Below, piece by piece: positions 40,152 to 48,672 of a DNA stretch of 64,000 bases (position 1 is its first letter; each line of letters starts with the position of its first letter). The position numbers and the translations under genes are program-made. This DNA is from Kazachstania africana CBS 2517. Lineage: Eukaryota; Ascomycota; Saccharomycetes; Saccharomycetales; Saccharomycetaceae. The DNA is taken from the NCBI RefSeq assembly GCF_000304475.1, contig NC_018940.1:1240001-1304000 (forward strand), written 5' to 3'. Below the pieces are notes generated by a model that did not search any database, was not told where the DNA came from, and saw only the letters and a program-made list of their open reading frames with translations.

Positions 40152-42737
40152 ATGTCTTCCGTTGAATTTGCTCAATTATTGGAAAACACCATTTTAAATC
40201 CTGATCAAAATATTCGTTTGCAAAGTGAAACACAATTAAAGAAATTATCGAATGAAAATTTCTTACAATTTGCAGGTCTTTCATCACAAGTTTTAATTGA
40301 CGAAAACGCAAAATTAGAAGCTAGAATTCTTGCCGCCCTGTCGTTGAAGAATGAACTTGTATCGAAAGACTCTATAAAGAGTCAGCAATTCGTTCAACGC
40401 TGGACTACACAGATCGATATCGATTCAAGGAATCAAATCAAGACAAATGCGATCATGAGTCTAGTATCTATCGAACCTCGTGTGGCTAACGCTTCTGCTC
40501 AATTGATTGCTGCTATTGCTGATATTGAATTGCCTTTGAATTCATGGCCAGAGTTAATGAACATTATGGTGGATAATACTAACCCAACACAACCAGAAAA
40601 TGTCAAGAGGGCCTCTCTGCTGGCATTAGGTTATATTTGTGAAAGTGCAGACCCTCAGTCACAGGCTTTAATGTCATCTTCCAATAATATCCTAATTGCT
40701 ATTGTTCAAGGTGCTCAGTCTTCAGAACCTTCTCGGTCCGTTAGACTAACTGCTCTAAACGCATTGGCAGACTCATTAATCTTTATCAAAAACAATATGG
40801 ATCGTGAAGGAGAAAGAAATTATTTAATGCAAGTTGTCTGTGAAGCTACTCAGGCAGACGATACCGAAATTCAGGCCGCCGCTTTCGGTTGTCTTTGTAA
40901 GATCATGTCTTTATATTATTCTTACATGAAACCATATATGGAACAAGCATTATATGCTTTAACTGTCAGTACTATGCAATCTCCTGATGATAAGGTCGCT
41001 TCAATGACTGTTGAATTTTGGTCTACTATTTGTGAAGAAGAAATTGATATTGCTTATGAGCTAACACAATTTCCAGAATCTGCTTTACAAAGTTATAACT
41101 TCGCGCTCTCTTCATTAAAAGATGTGGTTCCAAATCTTTTAAAATTGTTAACAAGACAAAATGAAGATCCGGAAGATGACGATTGGAACGTATCAATGTC
41201 CGCCGGTGCCTGTCTACAGTTATTTGCTCAGAATTGTGGTAATAATATCTTAGAACCAGTACTAGAATTTGTTGAACAAAATATTACTGACGAAAATTGG
41301 AGAAGTCGTGAAGCTGCTGTTATGGCGTTTGGCTCCATCATAGATGGTCCAAATAAGGTTCAAACAACATACTATGTTCATCAAGCTTTGCCGTCTATAT
41401 TGAACTTAATCAATGATCAATCTTTACAGGTTAAGGAAACAGCTGCTTGGTGCGTAGGTAGAATTGCCGATCTAGTTGCGGAATCTATTGATCCTCAAGA
41501 ACACTTACCGGGTGTTGTTCAAGCATGTCTAACAGGGTTACAAGATCATCCTAAGGTTGCTACTAACTGTTCCTGGATTATTATTAATTTAGTCGAGCAG
41601 TTGGCTGAACTGCAACCATCTCCAATCTATAACTATTACCCAAGCCTGGTTGATGGATTGATAACATGTGCTAATAGAGATAATAACGATTTCAATGTCA
41701 GAGCATCCGCTTTTTCCGCATTGACGACGCTTGTTGAATGCGCCAATGACTCTGTTTCTGAATCATCCGCGTCCATATCAACTTTCGTCATGGACAAACT
41801 AGGACAAACAATGACCGTCAATGAAGCACAATTGAACATAGAACAACTTCAGAGTTTACAAGAGTTACAATCCAATATACTAACTATTTTGGCTGCGGTA
41901 ATTAGAAAAAGCCCAACCAGTGTGCATTCGGTATCTGATATGCTAATGGAACTATTCATCAAACTTTTAGAAAAAAAGGACTCTTCATTCATCGAAGATG
42001 ATGTTTTTTATTCTGTTTCAGCGTTGTCGTTTTCCTTAGGAAAAGAATTTGAAAAATATTTAGAAGCTTTTTCTCCATATTTGGTCAAAGCTTTGAATCA
42101 AGTAGAGTCTCCGGTTTCCATTACCGCAGTTGGTTTCATTGCCGATATTTCTAATTCATTAGAGGAAGATTTCAGAAAGTATGCGACTGCTTTCATGAGT
42201 GTTCTCGGTCAAATGATTTCAAATCCAAGCGCTAAAAAAGAACTGAAACCTGCTGTATTGAGTGTATTTGGTGACATTGCATCCAATATTGGATCAGACT
42301 TCGTACTATATCTACAAGAAGTTATGGCTCTATGTGTTGCTGCTCAAAATACTAAGCCAGAAAATGGTACTATTGAAGCTATAGATTACAATATTCGTAT
42401 CATGGAAGCGGTGCTTGATGCATACGTTGGTATAGTTGGCGGTTTACATAACAACCCTCAAGCCATTTATCCTTACGTCGGTACAATTTTCCAGTTTATT
42501 GCTCAAATTGCAGACGATGCGCAATTATACAGTGAAGATTCTACAGCAAGATCTGCAGTTGGTCTAATAGGTGATATTGCAGCAATGATACCTGATGGTT
42601 CGATTAAACAATTTTATTCACAAAACTCTATCACTGACTTGATCAAGAAAACCAGGTCGAATCCTATGTTTTCACAAGCTACGAAAGATACTGCAAGATG
42701 GGCTAGAGAGCAACAAAAGCTGCAACTCTCATTATAA
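40152..42737 (+). CDS. KAP95: Karyopherin beta Kap95 (importin beta)
   Basis: An 861-residue protein, identical in length to S. cerevisiae Kap95. It is built of HEAT repeats throughout. The N-terminus (FAQLLENTILNPDQNIRLQSE) carries the Ran-binding importin-beta N-terminal repeat. The acidic loop NEDPEDDDWNVSMSAGACLQ and the helix pair WRSREAAVMAFGSIIDGP are importin-beta hallmarks. It pairs with Srp1 (importin alpha) to carry cargo with basic signals through the nuclear pore, and cargo release uses Ran-GTP. The nucleoporin Nup2, which recycles Srp1, is encoded at the right end of this window. Confidence 0.98.
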   Translation: MSSVEFAQLLENTILNPDQNIRLQSETQLKKLSNENFLQFAGLSSQVLIDENAKLEARILAALSLKNELVSKDSIKSQQFVQRWTTQIDIDSRNQIKTNAIMSLVSIEPRVANASAQLIAAIADIELPLNSWPELMNIMVDNTNPTQPENVKRASLLALGYICESADPQSQALMSSSNNILIAIVQGAQSSEPSRSVRLTALNALADSLIFIKNNMDREGERNYLMQVVCEATQADDTEIQAAAFGCLCKIMSLYYSYMKPYMEQALYALTVSTMQSPDDKVASMTVEFWSTICEEEIDIAYELTQFPESALQSYNFALSSLKDVVPNLLKLLTRQNEDPEDDDWNVSMSAGACLQLFAQNCGNNILEPVLEFVEQNITDENWRSREAAVMAFGSIIDGPNKVQTTYYVHQALPSILNLINDQSLQVKETAAWCVGRIADLVAESIDPQEHLPGVVQACLTGLQDHPKVATNCSWIIINLVEQLAELQPSPIYNYYPSLVDGLITCANRDNNDFNVRASAFSALTTLVECANDSVSESSASISTFVMDKLGQTMTVNEAQLNIEQLQSLQELQSNILTILAAVIRKSPTSVHSVSDMLMELFIKLLEKKDSSFIEDDVFYSVSALSFSLGKEFEKYLEAFSPYLVKALNQVESPVSITAVGFIADISNSLEEDFRKYATAFMSVLGQMISNPSAKKELKPAVLSVFGDIASNIGSDFVLYLQEVMALCVAAQNTKPENGTIEAIDYNIRIMEAVLDAYVGIVGGLHNNPQAIYPYVGTIFQFIAQIADDAQLYSEDSTARSAVGLIGDIAAMIPDGSIKQFYSQNSITDLIKKTRSNPMFSQATKDTARWAREQQKLQLSL

Positions 42738-43580
42738 TTTTTGAACCATTTTGTACACTTATTTTCATTATTTGGGGTCCTTTTTTCATGCATTTTTTTT
42801 TCTCTTTTACTATATCACTAATCTTTTATTTCCTTCCCCTTTCATTTTATTTTGATTTGTCTATTTTTTTTTATTATCTTCTCAAAAATAATTTTTATTC
42901 TCTATTTATTTCCTCTTCCTATTTTGTTTTTTTTTCTTCATTATTTGCCTTCTCTATTCCTTTTCTTCTTTTTTTTGAATTCTATCAACTATGCCTCTTT
43001 TGATTCATTTTTACCACTCTATTCATATCACAAAAGCATACTAACGTAATACTTCAAAACCATTCAATTTTCATGGGGGCTTCTAGGACTCGTGCCCGTG
43101 CTCGAGATAAAGTTATTTCTTATCCTTGAATTAGTAAAGATTCATCAATGAATAATGTACATATTCTAGAGTGAACAATACGTATGGAAAAGTTGATGAA
43201 ATATCGATAGGTCGTTATTCTTTTTATGGTAAATCTTGCCCTGTCACTAGTTCGCTGTTAATACCCGCGGTCCATTTTTGCAGTAATGTGGACACAAGCT
43301 TGCAGCAAACAAATAACCATTTCTTGATATGCAATTGTGTGTTGACTGTCTCCATCAAGGGAGCCATTTTGCCGCTAGCACGAATGATATCCTCATTAAG
43401 GACCATTTATCACTCCGTAAAGTCGTCGAATCCGTGTACTGTGAAACAAGATTTCTTAATTACTCTAATCTAGTATAGTTCGTTAGCCGCGGTCATTGTG
43501 ACAGGCACTAAAACTATCATATTTAAAACTAAGGAAGGCGTGTATTCTTTTTTCCATCAGCAAGATCGAACGTATCAATT
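42738..43580. other. KAP95 3' flank and spacer before the 49-codon gene
   Basis: The first 300 bp are very T-rich with many T8-T9 runs, giving chance hydrophobic frames (42788-43049). The remainder has overlapping frames of 60-100 codons on both strands (43171-43473 starting with GTG; 43224-43406 antisense with ATG) with no recognisable domain. S. cerevisiae has YLR346C (CIS1) in the equivalent place; I do not see a convincing copy. Confidence 0.5.
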
Positions 43581-43730
43581 ATGTCAGGCTCAATATATAA
43601 TAATGTTACAATGGCAGTAGTTGTTATTGTAATATCTTGTGTTCTTCTGCTAACTAGCTTTCTTTTAAATGTCAATAGGAAGCAACATAAAAATATCTCT
43701 GCTCGCGAGTCTATCGAGAACAAATTTTAA
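43581..43730 (+). CDS. Hypothetical 49-residue single-pass membrane protein
   Basis: An ATG frame of 49 codons. The layout is clean: a short N-terminus with a possible N-glycosylation site (NNVT, residues 7-10), one hydrophobic segment (MAVVVIVISCVLLLTSFLL, residues 11-29), then a basic, polar tail (NRKQHKNISARESIENKF). It recalls small proteolipids such as Pmp1 in topology, but I see no sequence match. It is isolated between KAP95 and the convergent YLR345W-like gene, so it has room for its own promoter and terminator. The sense of the flanking CIS1 position in S. cerevisiae is the same, but the protein does not look like Cis1. Confidence 0.45.
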   Translation: MSGSIYNNVTMAVVVIVISCVLLLTSFLLNVNRKQHKNISARESIENKF

Positions 43731-43906
43731 GATTATCAGGAACCTTATACAAAAAATAAACTTTGGGAATACAATCACAATGTATGAGGAAACAAACAAG
43801 CAAAACTCCGTTGTCGCAAACAATGAATACACCCATTTTTGCTATTTCGGTGATATCTGTATAAATAAATAAATGAAATTGTTTTTTTATTAGATTTCTA
43901 TATAAA

Positions 43907-45418
43907 CTATATGTTCAAAGGAATCTTTTCAATCGTGTTGCAGAAGGGTCCAAATGAAAGTTCTACAATTTCATTTCTAGTAAACTGCAATTTTGGGACA
44001 TCAATAACAGTGCACGCCATTAAATAGCCGTAAAGTATCCTCAGGGTAGATTCATGGGCAATGATTAGTACATCTTTGTCCATATGCTCTAATTCCAATA
44101 GCAAAGGCTCCATTCTCACGGCCAAATCATGGTATGATTCTGCCCTAGGGAACCTATAGTGATACTGGTCAATTAGTGACTGCTTATATTCACAAGGATA
44201 TGCTTTTTGAACCTCTTCTTCAGACAAGTCCCCGACTGCACCAGGATGTAGTTGTCGGAGCTGATTTCTTTGACGCACTTCAATCCCTTCCTCAAGGAAA
44301 AATAAACCAGTGTCATATGTTCTTTTTCTTGGCCCAGTCCATACTATCAAAGAATTGGGATCAAACTCCTCATCGATATCAATGTTCTCGTTTTTAACCT
44401 TGATGAATTGTTTTTTCCTAATATTTTTTATTCTGTTCAAGACAGTATCTGTCAGCACCCTCGAGTAACGAACACCTTCTTCATTTAATAGTTCATCGTC
44501 AAAATATTTATCAGATGCACTAGTTCCACAACGACCCAAGTAAACACGACCTTTTTTATCTCTCAGATTCATTAAGAAGAAAACAATTTTATTGATTAGA
44601 TACCCAGAATGATTATTATTTACAATAATTTGTTGTCCAAAATTGATGTACTTAATAAAGCTAGTATTTTCGGCTTCTGTCATTGTTTCGTATAGTGATT
44701 CGTTTAGCGCCAATCTTTTTTTGTAATTTGTAAGAGCTTCTTGTTTGTCCCAATTTTTATAATCACTTGAATCAATTGCATTCTCAATGCTCTTGTTAAT
44801 CAGATCAATGTCTTTCAATATTGATTCTATAAAAATCACCGTCACTCCCCACCTGTCAAACATTTCCTGAACTTTTCTTCTGTCATCCTTTCTTATGTTT
44901 AAAGAATCGTAGATTGCTATTTGTCCTTTTGTTTCTTGAAAAAAGAAAACCATATCATTGATTACTTTATCAACCAATTGATTTTTGTAAATTTTCCCTT
45001 CATTGCTTTGAGGCTCTGCAGATAAATAGTCATCTGGAATATCCGTATCATTTTTTCTGTATTCTGATATGTGAAATAATTTTGTCCTAACCCCCAGCCA
45101 TTTAGTGTACCTTGAAATAGCAACAGATACTAGCGTTTTGGATGTTGCAGGCAAACCAACCAAAGCAACTAAAATTTTGCCTGCATGAAATAATCTTCCT
45201 GATTCTGTCGTATACAGTTGCCCTGGTGAGACATAATCCTTATCGTCAAAATTTGCCTCATGAATTGCATCTCTAGCCACAAAATCTGTCGAATTTTTAG
45301 GTTGCAACGAAATCTCATTCCATCTTTTTACTCTTCGAGCCATATGATTTCCGGTTTTGAGAGTTTCACTACCAAAGCCATTGAAAAGCTCGTCTTCATC
45401 AGATAAAAGCGATGACAT
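43907..45418 (-). CDS. 6-phosphofructo-2-kinase/fructose-2,6-bisphosphatase-like protein (YLR345W type), degenerate active sites
   Basis: A 503-residue protein (S. cerevisiae YLR345W is 509). The N-terminal kinase-like domain (about 70-285) has the P-loop GLPATSKT at residues 88-95, where bifunctional enzymes have GLPARGKT, so the P-loop glycine is serine. The C-terminal phosphoglycerate-mutase-like domain (about 287-500) has RCGT at 296-299 where active bisphosphatases have RHGE, so the phospho-accepting histidine is cysteine; the second histidine (AHEST) remains. It probably has little or no classical activity. YLR345W is of unknown function and reported as Rfx1-regulated. The start is the first ATG; a TTG 42 bases upstream is ignored. 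Confidence 0.88.
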   Translation of the reverse strand: MSSLLSDEDELFNGFGSETLKTGNHMARRVKRWNEISLQPKNSTDFVARDAIHEANFDDKDYVSPGQLYTTESGRLFHAGKILVALVGLPATSKTLVSVAISRYTKWLGVRTKLFHISEYRKNDTDIPDDYLSAEPQSNEGKIYKNQLVDKVINDMVFFFQETKGQIAIYDSLNIRKDDRRKVQEMFDRWGVTVIFIESILKDIDLINKSIENAIDSSDYKNWDKQEALTNYKKRLALNESLYETMTEAENTSFIKYINFGQQIIVNNNHSGYLINKIVFFLMNLRDKKGRVYLGRCGTSASDKYFDDELLNEEGVRYSRVLTDTVLNRIKNIRKKQFIKVKNENIDIDEEFDPNSLIVWTGPRKRTYDTGLFFLEEGIEVRQRNQLRQLHPGAVGDLSEEEVQKAYPCEYKQSLIDQYHYRFPRAESYHDLAVRMEPLLLELEHMDKDVLIIAHESTLRILYGYLMACTVIDVPKLQFTRNEIVELSFGPFCNTIEKIPLNI

Positions 45419-46140
45419 TTTGTTCTCTGATATTGTCAAAATAGTTCTTAAATTAGCCAAATTTCCTGTACGTTATTTCTATCCTCACTGGGCCTGAATG
45501 ATAACGATGATGCTGTTTTATAATAATTTGTGGATCCTCATCATACACATCTTTAGTTTCCTTAAAAATCTTAAAATGAAATAAAGTTCAAGGTCCGCAA
45601 ATCGAAAAAATCAAAATATTTCTAAATTAAGAAGGGCATTGAATTTGTTGATCTGTAAAAAAACTCAAATTTGTTCATTAACACTAGCTTTTCCCATGAT
45701 AATGTCAGTATTACCGAGATGTTGATTAACTCTTAAGAGTAGTGGCTAAAGTGCTGGATCTTCGTATTTTTAAAGGAAGAATTTTCAATGAGCACATTTA
45801 GTGTCCCTAAGGGTTGATTAAGTCGGGTAAAATGATACAGGATAACAACACCAGATATTTCCTGCTTCGTAATTTCTGCAGCTTTAATAAAGTTAGACAA
45901 ATGGAAATGTAGGATATTATTTTAGACGCATCAGAACTCCTGTGTATACCACTTTTTTCCCACTTTTAATGGAACGGAGACTCCCGCTAATTCGTACATA
46001 ATTGCGTAGGTACTTAAGACAATTCGATAAGTTTGCCTTTCCAGCAATATAAGACTTTTACGGTCCTCAAAGACTATGGTCTGAACTGTTTAGCAAAAAG
46101 TAAAATCATACTTTTCAGCGTGGTAAAAGAAAATAAAACA
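45419..46140. other. Upstream region of the YLR345W-like gene
   Basis: This 722-bp stretch lies between the gene start and the 3' end of the tRNA. It includes a Reb1-type CGGGTAA (45824-45830) about 406 bp upstream of the ATG and the tRNA's T4 terminator (complement of 46135-46138). No further gene is evident. Confidence 0.6.
45824..45830. promoter_or_regulatory. Reb1-type site (CGGGTAA)
   Basis: CGGGTAA lies upstream of the YLR345W-like gene and about 310 bp from the tRNA gene. Called from the motif only. Confidence 0.45.
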
Positions 46141-46211
46141 GCCCCTCCCGGGACTCGAACCCGGATCACAACCACCGGAAGATCGCATGCTAACCATTGC
46201 ACTAAAGGGGC
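46141..46211 (-). tRNA. tRNA-Arg (anticodon CCG)
   Basis: A 71-base cloverleaf can be folded by eye: acceptor stem GCCCCTT/GAGGGGC, D stem GTGC/GCAT, anticodon stem CGATC/GGTTG with loop TTCCGGT (anticodon CCG, reading CGG), and T stem CCGGG/CCCGG with loop TTCGAGT. The internal promoter boxes are intact (A box TAGTGCAATGG, B box GGTTCGAGTCC), and a T4 terminator follows within 10 bases. No intron. In S. cerevisiae the CGG-reading tRNA-Arg is a single essential gene on chromosome XII, so this is probably its ortholog. Confidence 0.95.
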
Positions 46212-46629
46212 AAAAGAGTATGATATCCAAAGTTATGACTAAGGAACGCGCTATGCATTCCGGATGGATATTGACTAATAATCACCACCGGTAAAAGAAA
46301 ATTAATAAGCGGCACTCATCTCTCCCAATTGGAGAAGTATCAATTTATAGCTTTTATCCACAAAGCATTTATTCATCTATTCTGGCTTAATTTACTAACT
46401 CATACAAGTGGCTGAGACGGACTTGTTTGCAGACAGTCCATGATCAAATTTCCAGTATTAGCCAATTTACAAATCAGCAGACACGATGCGGCCATGTTCC
46501 ATGAACAATGAACAATTTATCAAATCTTGTATAATATCATGATATTTTCGTGGAAGCAGTCGGTTTCTTACAAAAATGCTAATCTATAAAGTGCATTATT
46601 TTATATATTCGTAAAAGTTTCTTTATATT
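46212..46629. other. Spacer between tRNA-Arg and GAS2
   Basis: This 418-bp AT-rich spacer would hold RPL26A (YLR344W) in S. cerevisiae order. I see no trace of a ribosomal protein gene and no LTR remnant beside the tRNA. Confidence 0.6.
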
Positions 46630-48285
46630 TTATAATAAGATACTTGCTATGAAGACGGAGACAAAGAGAATCACGTAACCAGATCCTCTCTGCTGCGTTG
46701 ATCCTGACTTTTGCGATTTACCGTCTTTAGGCTTGTTTGTTCTTTTATGAATGGAATCTGATGTATCCCCTTCTCCAGAGCCAGTACGTGAACTCTTTGA
46801 CAGTAACTCCTCAACTTTCTTAGCACGTGCGTTACATTTATCATATTTGTCAAACTTATGTAGGCTTCTTGGGTTGAAATACAACTTATTTGCATCAGAA
46901 TTTGGGCAAACTCCATTCTTGGAGCTTCTCAAAGTATACAGTTTGGAGTACTGCAGTGATAGCTTCTGGGTTATGGAACAGTCAGAATATTCACCATAAA
47001 TACCTGTTACTCCATCCGCAGCAATGTCTGAACAATCTACCTGGCTACATATATAGCTGAATAATTCAACATATTTTTCATTATCCTCATGTGCTGTCAT
47101 AATACAAGGAAGGACCTCTTCCAAACAAGAACATTTTAGTAAGTCTGGAGTCGCTGGTAAGCGATCTGTTGCCTTCCAAACCTCAGTCTTTGGTGGACAA
47201 GAACTAACGATATCATTCGACTTCTGCCAATTTTTAGCATATTCTTCCTTGGTAGTGCCCTTTGGTCTAGCCTTTGAATACTGCTTCTGCAAAGTATCAA
47301 AATCGTCAAGCTCATAAACGTTTTCACCCTCTGCTTTAACGACACCATACCCATTGTCTTCCTCAAAATACATATATACCAGCCCCCCCGACCACGTGGA
47401 AGACATTTCCTCACTAAATAATGCGCTAACTTCAGTAAAAGGTCTCGGTCTTATAGCATTACATCCAAACTCTGAAAAGAAAATAGGTATAGGATAGCCT
47501 TCAAATTCTTCAGTACGCTCTTTGTAACCACTTGTCCCATATGAAGAGTATCCACACCATTCGTACATGTTAATTCCATAAAAGTCGGCTGTCACATCTC
47601 CACAAATGAAGTACTGGGCTAATGCAGCTCTTGTTTCGGCGTCATCATTTGTAGAATATCCCACTGGAATGGCTCTATAGCCCTGTTCTCTTATATGCTT
47701 TTTAGTATCCCTGATAGCAGCTTTCACAAATGGAGAAGCATCTGTGTTTGTATCATCATTGGTAACTTCATTGCCCGCAAAGAATCCTAATACGTTAGAA
47801 TATGAGTGCATTGCGTCAACAACACTCTTATAGCGATTCAGCAGGTCCACATCCCATTCAGGATGATCTCTCGTAATTGATAAATCAGGTTCCGATAAAT
47901 CTAGGATAACATATATTCCGGCCTTCTTTAATTCTTCCATACATACATCATGGTTTTTGGTTGGATCAACAGAGTAAACTCTGATAGTATTGACGTCTAA
48001 CTTTCTGAGATAGGGAATGTCACGAAGACACAATGATGTGTCTGCCAATGGGTCAACATATTTAGTTTCGAATATGCCCGCACCCTCTTCCAAGTCTTCC
48101 AGAGTTCTTTGTGGTTGGTAAGCAATACCCTTCATAAAAAATTGCTCTCCTGTTTTAGAGTTGAAGAACTTACCGCCATATATTTCGATTTCTGGGCACG
48201 TAGCATCGGATACACTAGCCTTTGCAAGTGAAACTATTGATGTAAATAAAAGGAAATTCCCCAGAATAGCCCTCGAAATATTCAT
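46630..48285 (-). CDS. GAS2: Gas2-type GPI-anchored 1,3-beta-glucanosyltransferase
   Basis: A 551-residue GH72 enzyme (S. cerevisiae Gas2 is 555). Signal peptide at residues 1-23 (ISRAILGNFLLFTSIVSLAKA), then the GH72 catalytic domain with the acid/base glutamate E173 (FFAGNEVTND) and the nucleophile E272 (FFSEFGCN). A cysteine-rich X8/CBM43 domain follows (about 365-480), then a serine-rich segment and a C-terminal hydrophobic GPI signal (YVILFVSVFIASILL). Such enzymes cut and rejoin beta-1,3-glucan chains made by Fks1, encoded next door. Gas2 of S. cerevisiae acts in spore-wall assembly. Synteny with FKS1 supports GAS2 (YLR343W). The start is the first ATG; the upstream GTG is ignored. Confidence 0.94.
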   Translation of the reverse strand: MNISRAILGNFLLFTSIVSLAKASVSDATCPEIEIYGGKFFNSKTGEQFFMKGIAYQPQRTLEDLEEGAGIFETKYVDPLADTSLCLRDIPYLRKLDVNTIRVYSVDPTKNHDVCMEELKKAGIYVILDLSEPDLSITRDHPEWDVDLLNRYKSVVDAMHSYSNVLGFFAGNEVTNDDTNTDASPFVKAAIRDTKKHIREQGYRAIPVGYSTNDDAETRAALAQYFICGDVTADFYGINMYEWCGYSSYGTSGYKERTEEFEGYPIPIFFSEFGCNAIRPRPFTEVSALFSEEMSSTWSGGLVYMYFEEDNGYGVVKAEGENVYELDDFDTLQKQYSKARPKGTTKEEYAKNWQKSNDIVSSCPPKTEVWKATDRLPATPDLLKCSCLEEVLPCIMTAHEDNEKYVELFSYICSQVDCSDIAADGVTGIYGEYSDCSITQKLSLQYSKLYTLRSSKNGVCPNSDANKLYFNPRSLHKFDKYDKCNARAKKVEELLSKSSRTGSGEGDTSDSIHKRTNKPKDGKSQKSGSTQQRGSGYVILFVSVFIASILL

Positions 48286-48672
48286 TTCTAACTGATTTAT
48301 ACCTCTTCTGCTTTGAAATTGCAACACTAATACGACAAGTATATTTTTTTACACAAAGCAGCAGTTAGAACAATTTATAGAGGATAAGTTATAGCTGACA
48401 CTTTACTTTGTGACAGTACATTTCTTTTTTTGACGTTGGCTCTTGATCTTAAAAATGACGATCAGACAATTTTTGAAAAGATGATGCGTACAGTATTTGG
48501 ATAAAACCCTTTAAAATAACTAAAATACATAGACCCTATATATTAATAAAAATAAAAAAACTGAGAAGGAATTCTGTAGTTGATTTTGCATAAAAAATAT
48601 CGTTTTAAAACACATGAAAATGTCTGTTCATTTTATCAATCTCTTGGGATAAATAAGAATGTTTCAGTCACC
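48286..48672. other. GAS2 promoter and FKS1 3' flank
   Basis: This 387-bp AT-rich spacer lies between the GAS2 start and the FKS1 stop. I see no gene, repeat or strong site. Confidence 0.6.

Noticed and set aside
42788..43049. Two hydrophobic frames after KAP95
   Set aside because: Produced by T-runs in the 3' flank (phenylalanine-rich translations).
43224..43406. 60-codon minus-strand frame between KAP95 and the 49-codon gene
   Set aside because: No signal, domain or composition to support it; kept out for lack of evidence.
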